From: Apium graveolens | Lineage: Eukaryota > Streptophyta > Magnoliopsida > Apiales > Apiaceae | DNA length: 64,000 nucleotides | Reading direction: 5' to 3' | Assembly: GCF_009905375.1 (NCBI RefSeq) | Contig: NC_133647.1 | Location: forward strand, 76,388,671-76,452,670 | Part shown: positions 21,101 to 31,139 of the stretch, piece after piece | How positions within the stretch are numbered: position 1 is the stretch's first letter | Layout: every line of letters begins with the position of its first letter | Position numbers and translations under genes: made by a program | Notes under the pieces: generated by a model | What the model saw: only the letters and a program-made list of their open reading frames with translations | Told to the model about the DNA's origin: nothing | Database searches by the model: none

Positions 21101-22733
21101 TTGAGTTTGGAGTGGAGACTATTGTGGACTCTGTGCAGATTGATGAAAATTTTGGCACAGATGTCTCAACAGTCTCAGAAAGAAATGGAAAGTGAGCCAA
21201 CAAAATATCTAGAAGATGATTCTCACTTGCTTGGATTTTTGGCTTTTCCAAGAGAGTTAAAGATGGAGAATTTGGAAGTGATGTGTTTATCATGTCAACA
21301 TCCAAAGAGTGTGTGGAAGAATTTGGTATTTCAGGTGTTTCAATGATTAGAGATTTTGGTTGTGACTCAATATTTATTGGAGCCACATTAACCTGACTTT
21401 GAGAAGGTGCAGTGACTGTGTCTTTAGCACCAGTTTGCACAGCATGTGAACCCTGTGCATCCCCAAGGATCTTTGATTTCTTCTTTCTTGTGTAAGTTTG
21501 GGGTGAGCTTGTGTCCCTTACCCTTTTGGCCTGTGCTCTTGGCTGAGAGCTTGTTTCAATGGTAACATCCTTTTGGGAGGATGCAACCAGTAATGAGCTA
21601 ATGTCCTTATTAAGCACTGCAGTTTATTGAGAAACTGTAGTGTGGCTAGGATGGGAAACACTCACCTCTCCAACCTTATCCTTAGGGTTTCTTTGATGTT
21701 CACCCTGTCCCTCACCTTTCTTACCCACCTTCACACTCCCCTCTTTAGGTTTGGTGGATTTTACAACTGGCATCTTTTGAGAGACACCAGAGGGGGCTTT
21801 CTTTGTCTTAGTTTTTGAAATTTTGGATTTGGTAGCTTGGGTAGGCAGCTGTTGGGTCAATGACACAGTTGCCATAGCTACACTAGAATGCAAAGAAGTT
21901 TGTGAAGTTGGAAGAGTAGAGACAGTGGAAATTACCTCACTTACCTGAGGTGTTTCCATTATTGGGAAGTAGAAGAGTGGCACATCTTTGAGATGGTTTG
22001 CTCTGTTTAAATCTGTAATGATTCTCCTTTCTTGAACCCAACAATCTAATTTGTTGGTTGGGTTCTCAAGCACAATATCCTCAGACAGGTGGTTAGCAAG
22101 CATCATTAAAAATCTAGCATAGTAAACATTTTTACCCCTCTTATTTAGCTCCCCTAACTTAAACCCCAACTCAAATATGACTAGATCACTAAAACTGAAA
22201 AATTTATCAGTTACTAGCATGTAAAGCATGTTGAGCATGGAGATATTAACTGAATCAAAATTGCTAATTTTACAAAAAAATACTTTAGTAACTACATCAC
22301 ACAGATAACTCCATTCCATCCTAAGACCCAACCTCATAATTTCAATTAATTTAGAAGTAGAGAGTGCATAGCCCATGGAATTAAGCATATTAACAATATT
22401 AGTGTCTGTGTGTGGAGTAGTTACAGTATTATCAGGAAACTTGAAGCATGCTTTAACAATATCACTATTAACACAAAATTCCTTACCTTTAATAGTGAAA
22501 GTGATAGTCTTATCAGTTGAGTTGTACACTGCAGTCGTCCACATTTCTTCAACAACCTCACAGTAAATGGTGGGTGATTCCAGCATGGCATAGTTGAGTT
22601 TGTAGTTCTTCACAAAATCTATCATTTTGTGGTAGTCGCCAGACTGCTGAATCCCCTTGTTCACTAGAGCCGTGAAGTTGTTCTTGTCATAGATAAATCC
22701 AGTTTGAGACATGATCTTGATGACCGGTGCCAT
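18136..22733 (-). pseudogene. Env-like accessory ORF of element B
   Basis: A single long protein of roughly 1500 residues on the minus strand, starting at ATG 22733 (MAPVIKIMSQTGFIYD). Residues 1-270 form a globular domain (EFCVNSDIVKACFKFP, LRMEWSYLCDVVTKVF, YYARFLMMLANHL) typical of the 3' ORF of plant Sireviruses. A Ser/Thr/Pro-rich region follows, then a coiled-coil stretch (about 20100-19900, LSAVEKSMAKILNNQ) and a Lys/Ala-rich helix (19330-19190). The C-terminal domain is conserved with F (HLRPYWLMEFMDDKGVKRFF). In-frame TAA codons near 21623 and 20102, a frameshift near 19520 and a TGA at 18915-18913 break it. In F the same Trp-type codon position is TAG. No signal peptide or clear membrane segment is visible, so 'env-like' is positional. 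Function unknown. Confidence 0.8.
20986..21086. repeat. Alternating ATCCGTCGG / CCGACGGAT sites inside the env-like ORF
   Basis: Five sites at 20988, 21014, 21039, 21062 and 21078, in orientation +, -, +, -, +, mostly about 25 bp apart. The pair 21039-21047 / 21062-21070 is a perfect 9-bp inverted repeat. The same word populates B's LTRs. The protein read through these sites uses different frames of the word, so selection at protein level does not explain it. Confidence 0.85.
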
Positions 22734-22930
22734 TGTTAGAGAGTGAAAATTGCAGAGAGAGAGATGATAATTCCTTTTGAGAAAGAGAGAAGTTAGAGCA
22801 GATGATTTGAGAATAATAAAAGAAAAGCAATGTAAATGAATTATGCTTTTATACTATCTCAAAAATAACTTTTATACTATCTCAATTATACAATTATCTC
22901 AATTATCCATCGAGTCTGATGATCAAGCAA
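22734..22930 (-). promoter_or_regulatory. Promoter-like leader upstream of the env-like ORF
   Basis: Minus strand: two TAGTATAAAAG blocks (about 22875-22845), then a pyrimidine-rich leader (CTCTCTCTCTGCAATTTTC) running into AACAATGG at the start codon. This looks like a core promoter and 5' UTR for separate expression of the accessory ORF. Element D has analogous leaders before its extra ORFs. Confidence 0.45.
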
Positions 22931-22935
22931 TTTTA

Positions 22936-23014
22936 TTGATAAGTTAAAATGAATCAAAACACAAAGTAATAAAAACACAAGTCTTTAAAACTTTTTGGTG
23001 GATTTGAGTGTATC

Positions 23015-23051
<37 letters not shown>

Positions 23052-23855
23052 GAGAACCCTGTGAAGCTTGAATAGCTCACAGCTGCTTACAAATATGAAC
23101 AACTAAACTTACAGAGAAATGCTACAGGATACAGCTTACAATTGTTTCTCTGAGAATGTATTGGCTTAGTCTTCTTGTTGTTCTACTTGCTACTCTTGGT
23201 TTATATATCACCAAGATTACATAGTAATAAGACGAGATAATAAAACAAAAACCTATCAAGTCTAATACTATGCTGCTTCACTACTCTATTCCAGCATCTT
23301 TGAATATCTTTATAATAGCATAAAAATGGTACTGCTTCTTTGTTCTCAAAAACCAAGTTGAATAGGCTGCCACATTCCTTTTGCAAACACTCGACGCATG
23401 TGACTGTGTTTTCACTGTCAACGGATGTTTGAATTGATCATCCGTTGGGTACATGATTATCATCCGTCGGGTTGCCTTGTTGATCATCCGTCGGTGGCTT
23501 TATTGATCATCTGTCGGGTAGCTATTTGACACTTGACTTCATTTCACTTATGCAGAATTACAAGACATCTTATATTTACAATTAATCAACCTATTCTGCA
23601 TATCTAGTTAAAGTCAACATAACTTATATGCTACTACAGAATCTATACAAAGGTGTTAACAGAAATGTGCTACATGACTTATTGTTACATAAGCTACTCA
23701 CTCGATGGATGTCAAATCATCATCCGTCGGGACTATATTGAGTCATCCATCGGGACTATACCTGATTATCCGTCGAGTGCTACATTTTTCACTAAGTTGA
23801 ATCTACTAAGGTGTTTTGTTAATGAAATCATCAAGTTCACAACATATTCCCAACA
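22936..23855 (-). repeat. Element B 5' LTR, truncated
   Basis: Aligns with 17115-18052 from TTGATAAGTTAAAATG onward; about 135 bp of U5 next to the missing primer site is absent. Includes (TA)n at about 23022-23047, a TATA box and two clusters of the CATCCGTCGG motif (23420-23520, 23700-23780). Ends CAACA. Confidence 0.85.
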
Positions 23856-23860
23856 AGTTA

Positions 23861-24086
23861 TCTTCTCAATACATATCTTTGGTGGAAATATCAATCCACC
23901 GGAAAGTTTTTAAACACCTATTTGTTTACTTTGTGTTCTTGAATACTTTTATTATTTATCCGCACTTAAGCATATTCAAACACAATTATATATTTTTGTA
24001 AGAAGTTTTCAAAGTTTTAAAAAGGAATCAGAATTCGATTCAACCCCCCTTCTGTAATTCTGTTATTATATTGTTAGGGAATACCA
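23861..24086 (+). repeat. Element E 5' LTR, second part
   Basis: Resumes right after the AGTTA duplication and carries the plus-strand U5 end (TTCAACCCCC, CTTCTGTAATTCTG, ... TACCA), which B's left LTR shows as the reverse complement at 16984-17035. Confidence 0.85.
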
Positions 24087-24088
24087 AT

Positions 24089-24100
24089 TGGTATCAAAGC
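24089..24100 (+). other. Element E primer binding site
   Basis: TGGTATCAAAGC after CAAT: tRNA-iMet complement with one mismatch, in the spacing usual for Sireviruses. Confidence 0.85.
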
Positions 24101-24147
24101 AAGCTCTTAACATACAAAGAGTTTATAGATCAAAGTAATTAGATGGT

Positions 24148-26111
24148 GTGAAGATTCTAATTCTATACAGAGAAATTTATCATCATCGGAAAGTGAAGAT
24201 GCACATTTATCTACTCTCCCAAGATGAAAGATATGTTGACTACATAGAGAAAAGACCTCATATTTCTCGTAGGGCTGCAACATATGTTAAAGGACCTGTC
24301 AGAAATGAGCAAACAGTCCCACGCCATGGTCAAGATGGACAGATGAAGACATTGAGCAAGTTCATAAAGACAAAAAGGCCATGAATGTTCGGTTCAATGG
24401 TCTTTATGGAGATATGTTTGATAATGTCATTAACCGCAATACTGGTAAGGAAATTTAGGATCAAATTTAAGTGCTATATGACGGAACTGAGCAGGTTAAA
24501 GAAAATAAAATGCAACTTCTCATACAACAATATGAATATTTTCACTTTGAAGATGGTGAGTCACTGAGTCAAATTTTCAGAAGATTTTAAAAACTACTGA
24601 ATGACTTAAAGTTGTATAGGAGGATCTACCAAACTAAAGATTCAAATATGAAATTCCTGAGGTCTCTACCAAAAGAATTGAAACCAATGACATTCTCTTT
24701 CAGAAATTCTCAAGAGTATAAAGACTTTACTCTAGAGAGACTATATGGTATCTTAAAAACCTATGAGCTCGAAATGGAGCAGGATGAGCAGTTAGAGAAA
24801 GGAAGAAAGAAGGGTGGATATGGTACATTGATAGCTAAACAGTAAAGAGGAAAATAGATGAAGGTTGAAGTTGTTGAATCTGCACCAAACACAAGTGTTT
24901 GTGAAGGCAAGGGCAAAAGGTTGATGGCTGAAGATGAGTACTGCACAAGCCAGGATGAAATGGATGATATTGATGGGCATCTGGCCTTTCTGTCAAAAAG
25001 GTTTGTAAAACTCAAATTCAAGAGAAACATTGGATCTGCAAAATCTAACAAAAACATGGTTGACAAAGCTAAATTCAAATGTTTCAAATGTGGGATGAAT
25101 GGTCACTTTTCCAATGAGTGTAGAAAGCCAAGCTTAGAAAAGAGGAAGTTTGAGCTTGTGGATTATAAGAAGAAATTTTTTGAATTCCTCAAACAAAAGG
25201 AAAAGATTTTATTACTCAACAAAATGACTGGGCAGCTGATGGTGAGGATGCAGATGAAGACATGATTTATGTTAACCCAACTCTAATGGCCAAATCAGAT
25301 GAAACAGAAGTCAATTCATCAAACAATCAGGTAATCACTACAAACCTAGCACACCTTTTTAAAGATGAATGAAATGATGCTATAAATGACATGTCTACTG
25401 AATTATATCACTTATATGTCACACTAAAATCACTCACTAAAGAAAACAATAGAATTAAAGAGAATAGTTTATTTTTGAGTGATAGAAATACTGTGTTGGA
25501 AACTCAATTCATTGAGTTTGAGAAATTGAAAATATAGTGTAAGATTGCCAGGGATGAATTAACTGAATCTTTGAATAAAGAAGAGATTTTGAGAAACCAT
25601 CTTGAACGTGAGCAAGAAGTGATCAAGGCCTGGAAATCATCAAAAGATGTAAGTGCCTAAATTGCCAAAGTTCAAGAAATTGAGTCTTTCTGTGAAAAAG
25701 CCTGGAAAAAGAATAAGAAGAAACTGACCCAAGAGTTAATTGATGGTCTTTCAACGGATGCTAAATCAACGGATGATGAAGCTTATCCGTTGAAAGATAA
25801 AGCTCATCCGTTAAAAGTTGATTCTCATCCGTTGAATGAAAAAAAGACCATTAGCAAAGGAAAGCTAGCAAAGCTGAATGAGAAATATGGTTCAGTCATA
25901 AAGAAATTTGTTTAAGGGGAATCAAGCAAAGCCAAAGATGCAAGCAGAATGAATGTAGGGAATCTCTCAATGAAGTAGTTGAGTGACAGATTGGAGAAGA
26001 TTGAGGTCAAGGCAGATTCAAAAAGGAAAAATAATAGGAATGAGAAAGTAGGGATTAACAAACACAATAACTACACACCTAATAAGTATGCACCTAGAAA
26101 GACATGTGTTA
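24148..26111 (+). pseudogene. Element E gag (Sirevirus type), broken
   Basis: The UBN2-like gag domain spreads over several frames (YVDYIEKRPHIS about 24230-24265; FLRSLPKELKPMTFSFR about 24655-24705; YGILKTYELEMEQDEQ about 24745-24795). A zinc knuckle, CFKCGMNGHFSNEC, follows (about 25080-25121). Beyond 25265 comes the long coiled-coil tail typical of Sirevirus gag (ELYHLYVTLKSLTKENNRI, about 25390-25450), with many stops. At 25751-25835 five copies of the ATCCGTTGA/TCAACGGAT motif are read as STD or YPL/HPL in the protein. The sequence is abruptly lost at about 26111, before the second zinc knuckle and protease. Confidence 0.85.
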
Positions 26112-26131
26112 TGTAATATCCGGGATATAAC
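26112..26131 (+). repeat. Possible 20-bp tip of a gypsy A-type LTR
   Basis: TGTAATATCCGGGATATA matches, with one change, the 5' end of the gypsy A LTR (minus strand at 16055). It lies exactly between the end of E's gag and the start of F, as expected if such an LTR was inserted and then largely removed. Confidence 0.4.
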
Positions 26132-26828
26132 TATTATTCCCAATCAATGCAACAAGAATTACAGAAAGGGGGTTGAATGTAATTTTAGCTCCTTTTACTG
26201 ATTTGAAGAATGTTCTTACTTAATATATAACTGTGTTTGATTTTGCAAGAAGTGCAGAATGAAAGTAAAATGAAAATCAAAACACAAAGCAATAAAACAC
26301 AAGGCTTTAAAACTTTCTGATGGATTTGAACTTATCCACTAGAGATATATATAAAGATGAGAACTTTGTGATGCTTGAATAGCACACAGCTGTTTATAAG
26401 TGAACTTACAGAATTACAAAGAGATGCTTAACAGATTCAGCTTTATCTATCTCTCTGAAAATTAATGCTTGCTTAGTTATTCGTTCTACTTGCTACACTT
26501 GGTTTATATACTTCCAAGTTACATGATAAAAAGAAAAACAAGTAAAACAAAAATTATTTCTAGTCTAATTTCATGCTACTTCATTACTCTATCCAGCATA
26601 TTTGAATATCTTCATAATTGTATAGAAATGGTAATGCTTCTTTGTTATCTAAATCCTGCAATTAGGCTGCCACATTCCATTTGCAAACACCGGACGCATG
26701 TGACTGTGTTGTCACTATCAACTGCTATTTTGAATATGACCATCCGTCGGGACTATGTTGGTCATCCGTCGGGAGCCTTGTTAATTATCTATTGGGAGCC
26801 TTTGTAGATCGTCCGTCGGGATCCTTTC
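26132..26828 (-). repeat. Element F 3' LTR, first part
   Basis: Alignable with B's left LTR from TATTATTCCC (B: TGTTAGTCCC) through the TATA box (26510-26503) to the CATCCGTCGG motif cluster (26735-26822). Confidence 0.8.
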
Positions 26829-29800
26829 TGTTACGACCGGTATTTCTAAATCTTACATATATAATTGTGTGTTTATAATTGAGATTTAAATTGTGTGGAA
26901 TTATAAATGTGGATGATTATTGTGTTGAGTGCCTATAAATTAAGTGTTTAATGTATTAGTATATATATATATAATTTTTGAAAGGAGAATCTTATTATTT
27001 AGTATTTTTAAATGATAATCAAAAGTACTTTATTTTATATGAAAAATCGATTTTAAAAAATCTTTTAAAAACAAATTTTCAAATCTTATATCATTAAATT
27101 TCTAAACTCATAAGCTATTTTATGATATATATTTTGTGATTTATGGAAGTGCATTTATATTTATATAAATTGTTTTACATAAATTAGTTGAATTTTAATT
27201 TGCAATTTACTTAGTTGCCCATGCATGCATTTTGATCCCAATACAAGTTAAGGGCAAACTTAGAAATTTTAACCCCAGTAACTCCCACTTTATTAAACAA
27301 ATTACTTATATATCCTTGCATGCAAAATGGCACAAGCTTGCTAGAAGGTTGGTTTTGTCAATTTCCAACTCCACTCACATTTTAGTCAAATCAAACCATA
27401 AAAACAAATACAAGTTGTCATAATCACTCCACTCCACACTCCACCCTCACCTCTCTTCTCCCTCCTCCCTCTCCTCTCTCTCTCGGCCATCCCTCTCTCT
27501 CGGCTCCTTCCTTGGCCAAAGCCCCCACCCCCCTTTCTTCTTCATTTTCATTCAAACATTCATCTTCCATTAAAGTAATTTTACTTCCTATATCTTGTTC
27601 AAAGTGAACACCTTTGATTCTTGTGAATTTAAGGTTTTCACCATGAGGTATATTATCTTAGGGTTGAGAATGGCTAGATATGGGTGTGTTACAGTCATGC
27701 AAATGTTGTTTTCACCCTAATCAATTCAGCCATGACTTGTTAGGAGCCGATTGGATGGTGTTTTGTTGCCTTGTTTGATTTTTGAATGTTTATGTGATAA
27801 TAGCTTGGTTTTGGAAATAAAAACTTGATAAAACTCTTTGCATGCTAAGTGATCATATAGATATGGATAATTCTAGGCTTGCATGTTGATTTTATGATGA
27901 AATTATTTTGGAAACCATATTGTTTTTGGCTTGTAAATTCGAAAGCATGCATGCATAGGTTCAACTCATGATTTTCGAAAGTTCTTGATCATTTGGATTG
28001 ATTTTTATTAATAATCTCTAATTTCAGTTGAGTTAAGATATTAATTATGATTTGTGCTCCTTGTTATGTGATTTTAATTCGTATATATATGAAGGATTTA
28101 AGTTGTTATTTTCAAAGTATGATGACTTGTAATTAGTGTATTGTGATAACTCTTATTTTGCTATATTGCACCTTAGGTACGGATGATCACCACTAAGCCA
28201 ATATTGTGTGTGGGAGTGTTAGTTCAGTAGGTTGCCTTGGTTGAGGATTATTTTGGGTTTTGGTTGATGTTTGGTTTGGTTTATCAAGTGGGAAACATGG
28301 TGGAAAGGGGTACAATAGATTCTGCAGATTTTCAGTTTGGTATCATGAGGTTTATAGTGAGATTTGACCATGTCATTGTAATGCACTTTGAGACCCAAGT
28401 CACCAGAAGCTAGTACAAGGGGTATACTTTAGATTTTAGGTGTTTTTTAGAGGTTTGTAGGTTGTTTGGTTAGGTGCACGAGTGAAAACACCCCATCTTA
28501 GAAATGAGGAGTTTTGATCATGTCATGGGTAGGACCTCACTAGGCCTTGGTTGGCCTTAGTTAGAGGGAGTGTCAGAAGTGTTTTTTTATAGCCATATTT
28601 CATAGGAATTGAGTTAGAATCATGTGTCACAAGTTAAGGCAAAATAGGACACTATTCTGTCTAGAAAATAGGGGAACCATGGACTTTAAGCTTAGGCCTA
28701 GGGAGGCCCAAGCTAGGCTCTTGAGCCACACCGAGTTTGGGAGTTCTTTATGATCAGAAGCGTCTAGTGTAAAATTTTGGGAGGTAAACTTGAAGTGTAA
28801 GGGTGTTAATTGTACTCAAAAACCCATTGGTGTCATCCTGAAATCACTATAATGAGCACATTCACTTCACATTTAGTTTTAGAGCACTTACGAGTGAGGC
28901 CTGGGTTGATCACCATAGTTGTAAGATAGTATAAGGTCAGTAGAGTGTAAGGCCTAAGTCAGGTTCAATATGAACTTGATGGTTTAGAAAAGGCACTTCG
29001 AGTTATGAGGTCAATATTAAGAGTTTTGGCTAGTTTAACATAACTAAGTGACTTCAGTAAGTGGAGTGAGATCATCCAAGCTTAGTGATGCAATATGGTG
29101 TGTTGATATATTATTACGTACTTAAATCTGTTATGTGAGCATATGTGGCTAGGCGAACTATTATGCTTATAAGGTGATTGTAAATATGTGTGTGTATATA
29201 GGCCTAAGTGCCAAAGTGGTTAATTTCAATTTATAATTAGGTCGAGTTGGTGAGAATATATTATAATGAGGTTATTATTATTTTGTGTAGGCTCACGAGA
29301 CGAGGGTAAACTTGCCATTAAAGTCGAGTAAAGCTCCCAGTTGCTCCCACCTGTCAGTCAAGTCAAGCCTTTCTCAAGGCAAGTGTTTCAACCTACCTTT
29401 TTGTTTACACTGCAACTGTATGTTAGCCCAGCTTTTATATATGATGCGAGTATTCGAATTCACCTTGATATATATTTATACATGATCCAAGTGGTTTCAA
29501 ATCTATCTTTTGTATTATATGCAAGTGCCATGAACCCTCAAGTATTTATTGCGAGTAGTTTAACTTTACTTGAAGATTTCTATGCAAGTGATTCAAAAGT
29601 CATACCATGCTAGTATACCAAAGTAATTGTGATGTTAAACCCTGTGCAAGTTATACTCAGTAACCTTATCTTGATACCAAAAAGTCAGTTATTCCTTAAA
29701 TTTGTTCATGATTGCTTGATAACCCTATTCTTACCCCTAAAACATGATACCTTGTTATACTTTAAACTGATGCTCACCTTCTTTATATTTTAATACCTAT

Positions 29801-30665
29801 GTCTTATCTGGAACCATTACCTTGAATCTAGTTTGACTTAGTTCCTTTATACTATCCAACAACCCTGTTAAACCTCATTGTCAAATTCCTTGTGAATAGA
29901 AATTTGCGATTCCATTTGATAAGGTATCAGTCTAGTTGATCAGAGCTTTAAAGTTGATCTGGAACCCTTGATAAAGATGTTCATTGTTTAATAGTTTAAC
30001 CGTCATTAGGCATCAATTCAGTTTTTATAATAAAACTTAAAAAGTGGATTTTCAGTTCCAAAGGGGGACAAATGATTTCTTGAAATAGTGGATCTGGACT
30101 GAGACGCAAGTCCTTTCCGCTATTAATTTTTAGGCTTAAGGTTGCCTAGGGATCCCATTAATGTTCCAGAACCCAGCGAGGTTCGAGATTACTTCGCGGC
30201 TGATCATCGGCTGTAGTCCGTAGCGTCATAAAATGGTTTTGATAAAAAAATGGTTTTGAATTATTTTATTACAAGAAAAGATGTCATCACCCTGAAAGTT
30301 TATCTCTTGATACTATATTGTTGAATCTTTCATTTCCATTGTTATTCTTTTTTTATGTATATTATAGCACTTGTTGAGCATTTGGCTCACTACTTGCTTT
30401 ACCCTAATATTACAGCTAGCAAATATGGTTAGATTCAAGCAGACAGCGCGTAAGACTTGTGATGCCGATTCGTATGTTCGAGCTCAGGTAGATTAGTGAT
30501 CGTTTTGTGTGAGGACTCGAAATTCAAATCAGGTTGTAATAGTTAATAGTGTTGGGCTGTTCCAAACCCTAAACTTTAAGATCTTGGGTTCAGATGTATT
30601 TATTTCCTTTTGTTAACTATTGTAATAATTCGTATAGTGTCTTTTGTTAAATTTGGGGCGTGACA
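26829..30665 (+). mobile_element. Solo LTR of the gypsy C family (3837 bp)
   Basis: Starts TGTTACGACCGG and ends GCGTGACA, flanked by the 5-bp duplication CTTTC at 26824-26828 and 30666-30670. It aligns along its length with the LTRs of element C (48694-52415, 61795 onward) and the other solo LTR (53282-57194) but contains no primer site, coding region or polypurine tract. A solo LTR normally arises by recombination between the two LTRs of one element. It includes a pyrimidine-rich block (27420-27540) and the conserved structured block at 30144-30236. The ORFs inside it (for example 29341-29613) are not conserved as proteins and are treated as chance. Confidence 0.93.
30144..30236 (+). other. 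Conserved structured block in the gypsy LTR (copy 1)
   Basis: A block from CCTAGGGATCCCATTAATG to GTAGCGTCATAAAATGG that is far better conserved between LTR copies than its flanks. It has two adjacent hairpins: an AACC...GGTT arm pair around AGCG, and GATTAC pairing with GTAGTC (one G-U). Equivalent copies: about 49129-49215 (-), 56661-56750 (+) and 62243-62335 (-). Confidence 0.7.
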
Positions 30666-30670
30666 CTTTC

Positions 30671-31002
30671 TGTCACTTGACTCTATTTCACTTATACAGA
30701 ATTACAAGACATCTTATATTTACAATTAGCCAACCTATTTTGCATATCAATCTAGTAGTCAACATGACTTAAAGAATCCTACAGCATCTACTAATACATT
30801 GTTGTTTGCAGGCATGTGCTACAAGACTTATTATCACATAAGCTATACTCTCGATGGATGTTCAGTTGTCATTCGTCGGGACTATAAAGTTCATTTGTCG
30901 GGACTATTGTAGAACATCCGTCGAGAGCTACAAAAACACTAAGTTAAATCGACTAAGGTGTTTTGTTCAACTTATTATCAAATTCAAAACATATTCCTAA
31001 CA
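30671..31002 (-). repeat. Element F 3' LTR, second part
   Basis: Continues after the CTTTC duplication with the U3 end (GTCACTTGACTC, then motif copies at 30850-30925) and ends ATTCCTAACA. Confidence 0.85.
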
Positions 31003-31018
31003 ATCTCCCCCAATTTAT
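31003..31018 (-). other. Element F polypurine tract
   Basis: AAATTGGGGGAGAT on the minus strand directly adjoining the LTR. Confidence 0.85.
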
Positions 31019-31139
31019 GTCTACTGGAATTGTAGCCATAAATTAAGAGAAACTTGATGATAACAAAACACCCTAAATGTACTGTTATGGTTGTTAAAAC
31101 TTGTAAGTGTTATAGTTTATTTGAAAATTAAACAAAGTA

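Larger units (their letters stand above)
16984..23855 (-). mobile_element. Element B: Sirevirus derivative with LTRs and only the env-like ORF
   Basis: Inserted in the LTR of E with a 5-bp duplication, AGTTA, at 16979-16983 and 23856-23860. On the minus strand: a 5' LTR lacking about 135 bp of its U5 end (22936-23855), a short promoter-like leader (22734-22930), the long env-like ORF (22733-18136), a polypurine tract (18068-18053) and a 3' LTR (16984-18052). Primer site, gag and pol are all missing. Because the outer ends and duplication are intact, either it was mobilised from a full element and then lost its core, or it moved with enzymes supplied in trans. The total of 6.9 kb is well short of a full Sirevirus. 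Confidence 0.88.
16149..26111 (+). mobile_element. Sirevirus-like copia element E (5' part), split by element B
   Basis: Plus-strand element consisting of a 5' LTR (16149-16983 continuing at 23861-24086), a primer site (24089-24100) and a broken gag (24148-26111). Element B is inserted in the LTR with duplication AGTTA. Comparison with B places the LTR start at TGTAAGGGATATC (16149). Pol, the accessory ORF and the 3' LTR are absent: the sequence passes at about 26112 into other elements. The LTR is diverged from those of B and F but clearly alignable (TTGTAGCACATTTCT; the segment around 16385-16410; TTTATAAACCAAGAG). Confidence 0.85.

Noticed and set aside
21624..22733. N-terminal domain of the env-like ORF as a host gene
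   Set aside because: It lies between LTRs with a polypurine tract and has broken homologues at the same place in another element (D); such ORFs are often mis-annotated as host genes.
18136..22733. Calling the accessory ORF a true envelope protein
   Set aside because: No signal peptide, fusion peptide or convincing membrane anchor is visible; only its position after pol in relatives supports the name, so 'env-like' is used in the positional sense.
29341..29613. 90-codon ORF in the solo LTR
   Set aside because: The equivalent positions in the other three LTR copies are not open in the same frame, so it is not a conserved protein.
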